A stretch of 43,901 nucleotides of DNA, taken from assembly GCA_945877815.1 (NCBI GenBank), contig CAMDWJ010000034.1, forward strand, positions 1-43,901, in the 5' to 3' direction. The translations under genes were made by a program, and so were the position numbers. Shown piece after piece: positions 1-8,776 of the stretch. The DNA is from Caenispirillum bisanense. Lineage in GTDB: Bacteria; Pseudomonadota; Alphaproteobacteria; Rhodospirillales; UBA2165. The notes beneath the pieces were generated by a model. The model saw only the letters and a program-made list of their open reading frames with translations, was not told the origin of the DNA and searched no databases. Positions within the stretch are counted from its first letter, which is position 1; every line of letters starts with the position of its first letter.

Positions 1-530
1 GGGATCGCATAGACGGTCTTGCCCGTGAAGGGATCGACCACCGTCTTGAGTTCCTTATTCAGCTGCGGATGCACCGTCGCTTCATAGAGGTACTGCACGA
101 CGTTGAACGGACGACCGCCCGCTGCCGCCTGAGTGCCCAACTGGATGAAAGGCTCGTCGGCTTCCACGATCTCAAGGCTGGTATCGCCCTCTTCGGCAGC
201 CTTGCGGAAGTTGGGCGCCATGCCGAGGAATTCGAATCCGACATAGGAGAGGTACAGCTTCTTCAGCGCCTTCGCGCCGATCCACAGATCGGCCGCCATC
301 GAAGTCGTCGTCGGCGGGATCAGGGTCATATCCTTGGCGCCGTTGCGAATCGCCGAGCGGATCAAGCTCATCGCGCCGTCCATCGAATGCGAACCCGCGA
401 TCGACACGGTTTTCTGCTTCGCGATGATCTTGCCCGCTTCTTCGAGGTCGATCAGCTTGCTGCGGCGTTCGGGATTCTTCGGGAGCTGTTGCTCCAACGG
501 AATCATATGTTTGTAGATTTTCGATGCCAT
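1..530 (-). CDS. CoA-transferase subunit A (partial, N-terminal 176 residues)
   Basis: The gene starts at 530 (MASKIYKHMIPLEQQ) behind a strong AAGGAGAGG site on the minus strand and runs off the left edge, so only the N-terminal part is visible. The residues resemble the alpha subunit of family I CoA-transferases (glutaconate or 3-oxoacid CoA-transferase type). A Rossmann-like start, TVSIAGSHSMDGAMSLIRSA, is followed by an IPPTTTSMAADLWIGA segment and a hydrophobic LYLSYVGFE strand. In this family the alpha subunit pairs with a beta subunit, usually encoded next, that carries the catalytic glutamate; it would lie outside the window. The likely role is moving CoA onto a carboxylic acid, which fits the catabolic surroundings. 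It is divergent from pepN. Subfamily and substrate are not determinable. Confidence 0.75.
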   Translation of the reverse strand, partial: MASKIYKHMIPLEQQLPKNPERRSKLIDLEEAGKIIAKQKTVSIAGSHSMDGAMSLIRSAIRNGAKDMTLIPPTTTSMAADLWIGAKALKKLYLSYVGFEFLGMAPNFRKAAEEGDTSLEIVEADEPFIQLGTQAAAGGRPFNVVQYLYEATVHPQLNKELKTVVDPFTGKTVYAI

Positions 531-747
531 CGGTCCGCCTCTCCTTGGCCCAATATTGGGTGCCGCACATGGTCGTAGTTCCCCAAAAAGGGGCGCCACG
601 CGGGTGAGGCACCTAAGAGCCTTTCATTGCCTCAGTCAACTACATTTTTGCACCCGATAGGCCGCCGGGCGTGCGCATTGCCGAACCCCTCCGGGCGGGC
701 CATCTTGCATGAATGAATGCGGATAAGTCCGTATGACAGGAGCCCCG
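531..747. promoter_or_regulatory. Divergent intergenic region between CoA-transferase and pepN
   Basis: This 217-nt spacer must hold promoters for both divergent genes. On the minus strand a TTGACT hexamer (plus coordinates 634-639) is a good -35 match, with only a weak -10-like TTAGGT 17 nt further on. A short CCCC-AAAAA-GGGG hairpin lies near 580. No recognisable operator was found. The promoter is inference. Confidence 0.3.
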
Positions 748-3390
748 ATGAACAACGCCCAGCCGACCGCTATCCGCCGCGCGGATTACACCCCGCCCGA
801 TTACCGGATCGAGACGGTTGCCCTAGAATTCGACCTTGGGCCGGAGACGACACGGGTTAAATCGCGCCTGACGATCCGCGCTTCCTACGACCGCGACAAA
901 GGCGTGCGACCGCTGGTGCTCGACGGTGAGGATCTGAAGCTGGTGAGCGTGGCGGTCGACGGCAAGGCGCTCGCCATTGGTCAATACAGTGTGGACGCCA
1001 TCGGCCTCACCATCCGCTCGCCGCCCGAATCCTTCACGCTGGAGATCGAAACCGACATTCATCCCGCCGCCAACACTCAACTCACCGGCCTGTTCGTCTC
1101 CAACAATGTTTTCTGCACCCAATGCGAGGCGCAGGGATTTCGCCGCATCACCTATTTCCTCGACCGGCCCGACGTGATGGCGGTCTATCGCACCACCATC
1201 CGCGCCGACCGCGCCGCCTATCCGATCCTACTGTCCAATGGCAATCTGGTGGAAAGCAGCGAGCTTCCCAATGGTCGCCATATTGCGGTTTGGGAAGATC
1301 CCTTCCCAAAGCCCGCCTATCTGTTCGCGCTGGTCGCCGGCGATCTCGCCGTCAACGAAGACAGCTTCACCACGCGCTCCGGCCGCAAGGTCCAACTCCG
1401 CATTTTCGTCGAGCACGGCAAGGCGCCTCGTTCGGCCTATGCGATGGATTCGCTCAAGCGCGCGATGAAATGGGACGAGGACCGCTTCGGCCTCGAATAC
1501 GATCTCGACTTGTTCAACATCGTCGCCGTCAGCGATTTCAACATGGGGGCGATGGAGAACAAGAGCCTCAATGTCTTCAACGACAAATACATCCTCGCCG
1601 ATCCCGAGACCGCCACCGACGACGATTATGCCGGGATCGAAACCGTCGTCGCGCACGAATATTTCCATAACTGGACCGGCGACCGCATCACGTGTCGCGA
1701 TTGGTTCCAACTGAGCCTCAAGGAAGGGCTCACGGTTTTCCGCGATCAGGAATTCTCGTCGGACATGCGCTCGCGCCCGGTCAAGCGAATACAAGACGTG
1801 CGCGGGTTGCGCGCGCGCCAATTCCCCGAAGATGCCGGGCCGCTCGCCCATCCGGTGCGCCCCGATTCTTACATCGCAATCGACAATTTCTATACCGCGA
1901 CGGTCTATCAGAAGGGCGCCGAGGTCATCCGCATGATTCACACCATGCTGGGCGAGGACGGATTCCAAAAGGGCATGAAGCTCTATGTCGAGCGCCACGA
2001 CGGCGAAGCCGCCACCTGCGACGATTTCGCCGCCGCCATGGCCGACGCCGGCGGGCTCAACCTCGATCACTTCAAATTCTGGTATGCCCAAGCCGGCACC
2101 CCGGAACTCGCTGTGGACGGACACTACGATTCGCAATCCGGCGCCTATGAATTGACGGTCGCACAGACCGTGCCGCCGACGCCGGGCCAGCCCGACAAGA
2201 AACCCATGCACCTGCCCTTCGCCGTCGGCCTGCTCGACGCGCAGGGCCGCGACGTTCCGCTGCGTATCGATGGCAAACCCGTTGCGGGCGGCGTGCTGCA
2301 AATCACATCCGCGAAACAGACCTTCCGCTTCGCCGGCGTGCCGGAGCCGAAGGCGCTATCGCTCAATCGCGGCTTCTCGGCACCCGTGATCGTGAAGGCG
2401 GTGCGGAGCGGCGCCGAGCTTGTCTTCCTGATGGCGCACGATCCCGATCCCTTCGCGCGTTGGGAGGCCGGCCAGCAATATGCGACCGACATGCTGCTCG
2501 CGGCCGTCGCGCAAATCCAAAAAGGTGCAGCACCGACCTTCGATTCCGCCTTCGTAGCGGCTATCGGCAAGATCCTGCGCGACGAGAAAATGGAACGCGC
2601 ATTCGTCGCCAATGCGATCGTTCTGCCGAGCGAGGATTATCTCGCCGAACGCATCGAGGTCATCGATGTCGATGCGATCCATGCCGCGCGCGAATCCTTG
2701 CGCCGACTCATTTCCAGAACCTGGATGGACGAATTCCTTCGCCTCTACGATACCAATCGCGACGAGAACCCCTACAGCCCCGATGCGGAACCCGCCGGGC
2801 GGCGCGCGCTCAAGAACACCGCGCTCGCCTATCTCGCAGAACTCGCCGATCAGGAACACGGCCTGCGCGCACTTTTGAACGATCAATATTACCGCGCCGA
2901 CAATATGACCGATCGGATGGCGGCTCTCGCGCGCCTGGCGGACGTGGCCGGGGACGACCGCGAAGCGGCGCTCGCCGATTTCTACGAGCGTTTCAAGAAC
3001 GACGCCTTGGTGCTAGACAAATGGCTGGGGTTGCAGGCGGTCTCGACCTTGCCCGACACGCTGGAGCGTGTGAAGGAATTAATGTCCCACCCCGCCTTTT
3101 CCATGCGCAACCCGAACAAGGTGCGCGCGCTGATCGGCAGCTTCACAATGGCCAATCCGCTGCGCTATCACGCCGCCGACGGGGCGGGATACGATTTCCA
3201 TGCCGAACGCACGATCGAGCTGAACGTCAGCAATCCGCAGGTCGCCGCCCGCCTGCTCAGCCCGCTCGGGCGCTGGAAGCGTTTCGATGCGGGACGCCAG
3301 GCCAAGATGAAGGCGGCGCTGACGCGTATCCTGGCCGAGAAGAACCTGTCGCGCGAGGTTTACGAGATCGCCAGCAAATCCCTGGGGTAG
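748..3390 (+). CDS. pepN: Aminopeptidase N (PepN), M1 family zinc peptidase
   Basis: Cytosolic M1 metallo-aminopeptidase that removes N-terminal residues from peptides. An in-frame ATG exists at 733, but ACAGGAG at 736-742 sits 5 nt before the ATG at 748, so 748 is preferred, giving 880 residues, close to E. coli PepN (870). Counting from 748, the substrate-binding GAMEN motif is at 267-271. The zinc site HEYFH is at 303-307, with the third ligand Glu326 in the SLKEGLTVFRDQEF stretch. The N-terminal segment (APDY-like start, CTQCEA, YFLDRPDVMA) and the C-terminal helical domain ending in YEIASKSLG follow E. coli PepN almost block for block. No signal peptide is seen. This is a housekeeping gene and probably marks the chromosomal edge of the catabolic region. 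Confidence 0.97.
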   Translation: MNNAQPTAIRRADYTPPDYRIETVALEFDLGPETTRVKSRLTIRASYDRDKGVRPLVLDGEDLKLVSVAVDGKALAIGQYSVDAIGLTIRSPPESFTLEIETDIHPAANTQLTGLFVSNNVFCTQCEAQGFRRITYFLDRPDVMAVYRTTIRADRAAYPILLSNGNLVESSELPNGRHIAVWEDPFPKPAYLFALVAGDLAVNEDSFTTRSGRKVQLRIFVEHGKAPRSAYAMDSLKRAMKWDEDRFGLEYDLDLFNIVAVSDFNMGAMENKSLNVFNDKYILADPETATDDDYAGIETVVAHEYFHNWTGDRITCRDWFQLSLKEGLTVFRDQEFSSDMRSRPVKRIQDVRGLRARQFPEDAGPLAHPVRPDSYIAIDNFYTATVYQKGAEVIRMIHTMLGEDGFQKGMKLYVERHDGEAATCDDFAAAMADAGGLNLDHFKFWYAQAGTPELAVDGHYDSQSGAYELTVAQTVPPTPGQPDKKPMHLPFAVGLLDAQGRDVPLRIDGKPVAGGVLQITSAKQTFRFAGVPEPKALSLNRGFSAPVIVKAVRSGAELVFLMAHDPDPFARWEAGQQYATDMLLAAVAQIQKGAAPTFDSAFVAAIGKILRDEKMERAFVANAIVLPSEDYLAERIEVIDVDAIHAARESLRRLISRTWMDEFLRLYDTNRDENPYSPDAEPAGRRALKNTALAYLAELADQEHGLRALLNDQYYRADNMTDRMAALARLADVAGDDREAALADFYERFKNDALVLDKWLGLQAVSTLPDTLERVKELMSHPAFSMRNPNKVRALIGSFTMANPLRYHAADGAGYDFHAERTIELNVSNPQVAARLLSPLGRWKRFDAGRQAKMKAALTRILAEKNLSREVYEIASKSLG

Positions 3391-3458
3391 ATAGCTGACG
3401 GCCTGGTTCGAGGCCGGATTTTCGTTATTTCGCCTCGACACTTAATCCTCCGAAGGCC

Positions 3459-5267
3459 ATGATCCGGCTCATGAAAACCAAGCTTGATCCAGTCACCCTG
3501 GAAGTCATCCGCAACGCGCTGCCGGCTATCGCCAACGAGATGGCGGCCGATCTGCAGCGCACCTCCTACAATATGATGATCTACGAGGTGCGCGACTTCT
3601 GCACCGCGGTGCTGGCGCCCGACGGGGCCCTGATCTGCCAGAATGTCGGCGGCGTGTCGCACTTCGTGGCCGATCTCGGCGTGATCGTCGAAGACGGCGT
3701 GAAGCGCTACGGCAAGGACGGGTTCCAGAATGGCGATGTGATCATCACCAACCATCAGGCGGTGGCCGGTCAGCATCTGAACAATATCGTCATCTACACG
3801 CCTTACATCCGCGACGGCGAGCTGCTCTGCTTCGCCATGGTGCGCGCCCATTGGATCGATGTCGGCGGTGTGTCGACCGGATTCGGCGGCGGCACCCGCG
3901 TGACCGACCCGTGGATGGAGGGCTTGCAGCTCGACCAGTTGAAGATCTACGAGGCCGGCAAGCCGAACGAAGTCCTCATCAAGGTCATCCGCGACAATAT
4001 CCGATTCCCCGACGCCTCCTTCGGAGACATGCGCTCGCAGGTCGCTGCCTGCAAGCTCGCCTCGCGCCGCATGGACGAGCTGTTCGACAAATACGGCCGC
4101 GAGACGATCCTGGAATCGATCAAGGTCGTCTTCGACGAGTCCGAGCGCAAATGCCGCAATGTCGTGGCCGGGATTCCGGACGGCGTCTACGAGGCCGAAA
4201 GCTGGATCGACGACGACGGCCTGATCCCCAACGATCCGGTCCGCATCCATGCCCGCGTCACGGTTTCGGGCAGCGACATGACCATCGATCTGTCGGGTTG
4301 CTCGGGCGAACGCAAATCCGCCATCAACGCGCGCACCCTCGCCGCGGCGCGCGTCGCCTACAAAGCTCTCACCACACCGATCGAGCCGGTCAACGAAGGC
4401 TCCTTCACGGCGCTCAAATTGATCATCCCCGAAGGCAATATCATGATGGCGCGCTATCCCGCCCCGATGTCGGGCTGGAGCCATATCGTGCCGACCGTGG
4501 TCGATACCATCATCGCGGCCCTGGCACCCGCCTGGCCCAGCTTCATCCCGGCCGCCCATTCAGGCTTGCTCGGCGGCTCGGTCGCCTTTTTCGGCAGTGA
4601 TCCCAAAACCGGCAAGCGCTTCGTCGTGCAATCCATCGAGGGCGGCGGCTGGGGCGGACGTCCGGAAGAAGACGGCGAATCCGGCACGGTCTCGGTCTGT
4701 CAGGGCGACGTGCGCAACGCCTGCATCGAATCCATCGAACTCAAATGCCCGGTCGTGATCGAGGCGCGCGAATTCCGGCCCGATTCCGGCGGCCCGGGCA
4801 AGAACCGCGGCGGCCTCGGCATCGATCTGCGCGTGCGCAATCTGGTCGAAGGACGCTGGAACCTGCCACGCACCGAACGCAACAAGTGCAAGCCGTGGGG
4901 ATTGTGGGGCGGCATGCCGTCCGGGGGTGCTGCCTATTTCCTCAAGCAGCCCGGCGACAACGATTTCAAGCTGATGAACGTGCATCGTCATCCCGTGCCC
5001 GCCGATTCCGACGTGATCGTTCGGACTAGCGGCGGCGGCGGCTGGGGCGATCCGTTGGATCGCGGGCCCGAGCGCGTGCAGTCGGATGCGTTGGATGGTT
5101 TGGTGAGCCTGGGAGCGGCGCGCGATTTCTACGGCGTGATCCTGGATGCCAAGACCTTCGCCATTGACGCGAAGGCAACCGAGGCACAGCGCGCAAAGTT
5201 GCGCAAACAGCCGCGCGTCGACGATCAGGAATTGCCGATCCGAATCACCCAAGCGGCGGCGGAGTAA
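3459..5267 (+). CDS. Hydantoinase B/oxoprolinase family protein (HyuB-like), without a HyuA partner
   Basis: This 602-residue protein has the hallmarks of the hydantoinase B/oxoprolinase beta family. It begins with LDPVTLEVIRNALPAIANEM, followed by RTSYN and an NHQAVAGQHLNNIVIYTP stretch, and ends in a glycine-rich SGGGGWGDPLDR segment. Members form ATP-dependent hydantoinase, 5-oxoprolinase or acetone-carboxylase-like enzymes with a HyuA-type ATPase subunit. No HyuA gene is adjacent here: pepN lies upstream and a dioxygenase follows 13 nt downstream. The ATG at 3459 has GAAGG only 2 nt upstream; a second ATG at 3471 has 14-nt spacing, so the start is uncertain by four residues. The substrate is unknown. 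The short gap suggests cotranscription with the next gene. Confidence 0.85.
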   Translation: MIRLMKTKLDPVTLEVIRNALPAIANEMAADLQRTSYNMMIYEVRDFCTAVLAPDGALICQNVGGVSHFVADLGVIVEDGVKRYGKDGFQNGDVIITNHQAVAGQHLNNIVIYTPYIRDGELLCFAMVRAHWIDVGGVSTGFGGGTRVTDPWMEGLQLDQLKIYEAGKPNEVLIKVIRDNIRFPDASFGDMRSQVAACKLASRRMDELFDKYGRETILESIKVVFDESERKCRNVVAGIPDGVYEAESWIDDDGLIPNDPVRIHARVTVSGSDMTIDLSGCSGERKSAINARTLAAARVAYKALTTPIEPVNEGSFTALKLIIPEGNIMMARYPAPMSGWSHIVPTVVDTIIAALAPAWPSFIPAAHSGLLGGSVAFFGSDPKTGKRFVVQSIEGGGWGGRPEEDGESGTVSVCQGDVRNACIESIELKCPVVIEAREFRPDSGGPGKNRGGLGIDLRVRNLVEGRWNLPRTERNKCKPWGLWGGMPSGGAAYFLKQPGDNDFKLMNVHRHPVPADSDVIVRTSGGGGWGDPLDRGPERVQSDALDGLVSLGAARDFYGVILDAKTFAIDAKATEAQRAKLRKQPRVDDQELPIRITQAAAE

Positions 5268-5280
5268 CATTCCCGTGCGC

Positions 5281-6039
5281 ATGCCGACACTTTTTGTCGG
5301 GCATGGCACGCCGATGAACGCGATTCTCGACAACGAATGGACCCACGCCTTCAAGGGTCTGTCGGCGCTGATCCCGAAACCCAAGACGATCCTGTCGGTC
5401 TCAGGTCATTTCTATGTGCCCGGCATCTATGTGACCGACAACGTGGCGCCGCCGACGATCCACGATTTCGGCGGCTTCCCCCAGGCCCTATTCGATATCG
5501 AATATCGCTGCCCGGGTTCGCCCGAACTTGCGGCGCGCGTGTCGGATATCCTCGATGGCCACGCGCAGCTCACCGACAAGTGGGGTCTCGATCACGGCAC
5601 ATGGAGCGTCCTGCTCCATATGTATCCGCAGGCCGACATCCCGACCGTCCAGCTCAGCATCGATCAACGCCTGGAGGCCGAGGTCCATGTGGCGATCGGA
5701 CGTGCGCTCGCCCCCTTGCGCGACGAAGGCGTGCTGATTCTCGGCACCGGCAACATCACCCACAATATGCGGGTGGGTTTCTGGAGCCAGCGCGAAGGCG
5801 TGGTACCCGACTGGTCATCGCGGTTCGATTCCCTGGTCGCGGACGCAACCGCGCGCCACGATGCCGACGAGCTTGCGCGCCTCGCAAACAGTCAGGCGGG
5901 CGAAGAAGCCCATAGCGGCTTCGATCATTATTTCCCGCTGCTCTATGTCGCCGGGGCCGCCAATGACGACGATCCGGTGAGCTACCCGATCACCGGGTTC
6001 GACCGCGCCTTTTCCATGCGTTCCGTGAAATTCGGCTAG
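5281..6039 (+). CDS. DODA-type extradiol ring-opening dioxygenase (LigB superfamily, YgiD-like)
   Basis: The 252-residue product matches the 4,5-DOPA extradiol dioxygenase/YgiD group of the class III (LigB) extradiol dioxygenases, which cleave catecholic rings with a non-heme metal. Visible blocks are MPTLFVGHGTPMN at the start, SGHFYVPG, TIHDFGGFPQALFDIEY, GLDHGTWSVLLHMYP and DHYFPLLYVAGA. Probable metal or catalytic histidines are His8, His43, His161 (NITHN) and His216. The open frame extends upstream into the previous gene, but homology begins at ATG 5281; GTG 5275 is a possible alternative. It follows the hydantoinase-like gene by only 13 nt. A ring-cleaving enzyme here supports aromatic catabolism as the theme of the region, although the physiological substrate of such proteins is often unknown. 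Confidence 0.9.
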   Translation: MPTLFVGHGTPMNAILDNEWTHAFKGLSALIPKPKTILSVSGHFYVPGIYVTDNVAPPTIHDFGGFPQALFDIEYRCPGSPELAARVSDILDGHAQLTDKWGLDHGTWSVLLHMYPQADIPTVQLSIDQRLEAEVHVAIGRALAPLRDEGVLILGTGNITHNMRVGFWSQREGVVPDWSSRFDSLVADATARHDADELARLANSQAGEEAHSGFDHYFPLLYVAGAANDDDPVSYPITGFDRAFSMRSVKFG

Positions 6040-6166
6040 GGAGAAGGCGATCTCCGAACGGCGTGCCATCGATATGCGCGTTCGGCTTGACCTTCGAGTT
6101 CCGAATGAATTGGATATTGTGTCGGTGGTTCCCCTGGTATCGCCGCGATAAACGCGAGGGAAGAGA

Positions 6167-6634
6167 ATGACCGTCACTCTGCACGTGAATGGGACCGAGC
6201 ATAAGATCGAGGCCGATCCGGCGACACCGCTGATATTCGTTTTGCGCAATCAACTCGGCCTCACCGGCGTGAAGCTCGGCTGCGGGCTCGAGCAATGCGG
6301 CGCCTGCACGGTGATGGCCGACGGCCAAAGCGTGCTGAGCTGCGTCAAAACCGTTTCGGAATTCAACGGCACGAAGATCGTGACCATAGAAGGACTTGCG
6401 GCGCATGCGCTCGGCAGCGCCGTGCAGCGCGCCTTTGTGGCCGAGAACGCGGCGCAATGCGGCTATTGCACGCCGGGCATGGTATCCGAAGTGACGGCAC
6501 TGCTGAGCGCCAAGCCCAAACCTTCGCGCCCCGAAATCATCGAGGCCCTGAACGGTCATCTCTGCAGATGCGGCTCGCATACGCGAATCTTCAAGGCCAT
6601 CGAACGCGTCGTCGCGGAGAAATCCAATGCCTAA
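6167..6634 (+). CDS. (2Fe-2S) subunit of a molybdenum hydroxylase (isoquinoline oxidoreductase/aldehyde dehydrogenase type)
   Basis: This 155-residue protein has the two-cluster layout of xanthine-oxidase-family small subunits. The plant-ferredoxin-type cluster is held by Cys39, Cys44, Cys47 and Cys59 (CGLEQCGAC). The helical second cluster is held by Cys98, Cys101, Cys133 and Cys135 (CGYC, CRC). It carries electrons away from the molybdenum centre of the next gene product, whose ATG overlaps its last codons (6627-6634). No FAD subunit is encoded, so this resembles two-subunit IorAB-type enzymes that pass electrons to another acceptor. GAGGGAAGAG precedes the ATG. A TTGACC at 6087-6092 in the 127-nt upstream gap could be a -35 element, but no convincing -10 is seen. 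Confidence 0.93.
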   Translation: MTVTLHVNGTEHKIEADPATPLIFVLRNQLGLTGVKLGCGLEQCGACTVMADGQSVLSCVKTVSEFNGTKIVTIEGLAAHALGSAVQRAFVAENAAQCGYCTPGMVSEVTALLSAKPKPSRPEIIEALNGHLCRCGSHTRIFKAIERVVAEKSNA

Positions 6635-8762
6635 CGGAAGCCTCGTCAAACAACCCAATCTCGACCAGTGGCTGGCCATCGGCGCGGATGGTCGCGTGCT
6701 GGTGCGCACCGGCAAGGTCGATATCGGCCAGCGCATCTCGACCGCGCTGACCCTGATCGCGGCCGAGGAATTGGACATCGATCCGACCCGCATCGATATC
6801 GCGGCCGTAGAAACCGATGTGGCACCCGACGAAGGGGTCACGTCGGGCAGCAATTCGATGGAGGAATCCGGCGACGCCGTGCGCCGCGCCACCGCGACCG
6901 CGCGCAAGCATCTCCTGGCGCTGGCGGCCAGACAATTGGGCGTCGCGGAAGACGCGCTCGACATCGTCGATGGTTTGATCCGCGCGCGCGCCACCAACCG
7001 ATCCATCACCTATGCCGAACTCGCAGGGGGCAAGCCCTTCGGGATTCCGGTCGATCAGACGGCCAAAACGAAAGATCCGAAAAGCTTCAAACATGTCGGC
7101 ACGCGGGTCACCGCGCGCGGCATGGCGGACCTCGTCGGCGGTAGCGCCAAATACGTCCACGACATGCAGATGCCCGGTATGCTCCATGCCCGCGTCGTCC
7201 GCCCGCCGCATTATCACGCGACACTCGCGAAACTCGACGACGCCAAGTTTAAGAGTGCCGGACTCGGCATCGTACGCGACGGATCGTTCCTCGCCGTCGC
7301 CGGACCGGACGAATATGCTGTGCTCAAAGGTGCGGAACGGTTGGCCGCCGCCGCGACGTGGGATCGGGGCAAGGGATTGCCCGAAGGCGATCTGTTCAAG
7401 AATCTCACTGCCAATGAGCGTGTCAGCCTGCCGGTGATAAAAGGCTCTCCGGTCAAGGAAGCCGTGCCTGCGCTGCCCGCCCCGCCCGCCAATGCCGCCG
7501 TCACGCATCAGGCGCGTTACGAACGTCCCTACAACATGCACGGCACCATCGGGCCGTCGGCAGCGCTCGCCAAGTTCGAGAACGGCCAGATGACGGTCTG
7601 GACGCATAGCCAAGGCATCTATGTGTTGCGCGAAGCCATGGCCGAGGCGCTCGACATGCCCATCGAGGCGATCAGAGTGATCCATGCCATCGGGGCCGGC
7701 TGCTACGGCCATAACGGCGCCGACGATGTGGCGCTCGACGCCGCCCTGGTCGCGCGCGCCAATCCCGGCAAGCCCGTCCTGCTGAAATGGACGCGCGACG
7801 ACGAACATGCTTGGGAGCCTTACACCACCGCCATGGTGATGGAGTTGCAGGCGAGCCTCGATGCGTCGGGCAAAGTGTTGGCGTGGTCGCACGAAAGCTA
7901 CGGCGATACGCACAATATGCGTCCGCGCTCGACCGGCAATAAGTCGGGTGCCGCGCGCCTGTTGGCGGCGCGCTATCTCGCAGATCCGGTGCCGCCGCCT
8001 GTGGCGACCCCGAGCATGGGCCATCACGTCGGCATCCATCGCAATCAGGAACCGCTTTATACATTCGACAACCAGCGGCTGGTGAAGAACCTTGTGCGCG
8101 GCCTACCGTTGCGCACCTCGGCGATGCGCACGCTCGGCGCCTATGCCAATGTCTTCGCGCTCGAATCCTTTATCGACGAACTGGCCGAAGCGGGCGGCCT
8201 CGATCCCATCGCCCTTCGCATCCGCAATCTCGCCGACCAACGCGCCATCGACGTCATTGAAGCCTGCAACACCGCCCTCAACCGCGACAAAAAACCGGCC
8301 GGATACGGACGCGGCTTCGGCTTCGCGCGCTACAAGAACCAGAAGACCTATTGCGCCGTCGGCATCGAAGTGTCGGTCAACGACGCCGCCGAAGTGAAGC
8401 TCCATCGCTGCGTCATTGCGGCCGACGCGGGCGAGATCGTAGATCGCGACGGCATCGCCGCGCAGATGGAAGGCGGCGTGTTGCAGGCCGCGAGTTGGAC
8501 GCTGTACGAGGAAGTGAAATACGACCGCGACGGCATCACGAGCCGCGATTGGGACAGCTATCCCATCCTGCGCTTCGATAACGTGCCGGAGATTGAAACC
8601 ATCCTCATGGAACGCCCCGGCGCACCTTTCCTGGGTGCCGGCGAAGCCTCGTCGGGTCCGGCCGCCGGCGCCATAGCCAATGCGATCAAGGATGCGACCG
8701 GATTGCGTCTGCGCCGCTTACCCTTCACGCCTGAGGCGATCCGCGCTGCCGCCTATCGCTGA
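6627..8762 (+). CDS. Molybdopterin-binding catalytic subunit of a molybdenum hydroxylase (IorB/aldehyde oxidase type)
   Basis: This is the 711-residue large subunit of the xanthine oxidase family. It would hydroxylate an N-heterocycle or oxidise an aldehyde using water as oxygen source. An a/b hammerhead segment (RGMADLVGGSAKYVHDM, about 155-175) is followed by molybdopterin-binding blocks including GAGCYGHNGADDVALDAAL and LKWTRDDEHAWEPY. The conserved active-site glutamate is Glu673 in GAGEASSGPAAGAIANAI near the C-terminus. The gene overlaps the 2Fe-2S subunit by 8 nt, indicating translational coupling. No maturation (XdhC/CoxI-like) or FAD gene lies nearby. Family assignment is firm; substrate is not. 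Isoquinoline 1-oxidoreductase and nicotinate dehydrogenase are both plausible relatives. Confidence 0.92.
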   Translation: MPNGSLVKQPNLDQWLAIGADGRVLVRTGKVDIGQRISTALTLIAAEELDIDPTRIDIAAVETDVAPDEGVTSGSNSMEESGDAVRRATATARKHLLALAARQLGVAEDALDIVDGLIRARATNRSITYAELAGGKPFGIPVDQTAKTKDPKSFKHVGTRVTARGMADLVGGSAKYVHDMQMPGMLHARVVRPPHYHATLAKLDDAKFKSAGLGIVRDGSFLAVAGPDEYAVLKGAERLAAAATWDRGKGLPEGDLFKNLTANERVSLPVIKGSPVKEAVPALPAPPANAAVTHQARYERPYNMHGTIGPSAALAKFENGQMTVWTHSQGIYVLREAMAEALDMPIEAIRVIHAIGAGCYGHNGADDVALDAALVARANPGKPVLLKWTRDDEHAWEPYTTAMVMELQASLDASGKVLAWSHESYGDTHNMRPRSTGNKSGAARLLAARYLADPVPPPVATPSMGHHVGIHRNQEPLYTFDNQRLVKNLVRGLPLRTSAMRTLGAYANVFALESFIDELAEAGGLDPIALRIRNLADQRAIDVIEACNTALNRDKKPAGYGRGFGFARYKNQKTYCAVGIEVSVNDAAEVKLHRCVIAADAGEIVDRDGIAAQMEGGVLQAASWTLYEEVKYDRDGITSRDWDSYPILRFDNVPEIETILMERPGAPFLGAGEASSGPAAGAIANAIKDATGLRLRRLPFTPEAIRAAAYR

Positions 8763-8776
8763 CGCAAGAAACTTCA

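Noticed and set aside
3360-4559. A 399-codon open frame on the minus strand opposite the hydantoinase gene
   Set aside because: The translation has no domain pattern and is rich in His, Asp and Arg, typical of an antisense shadow.
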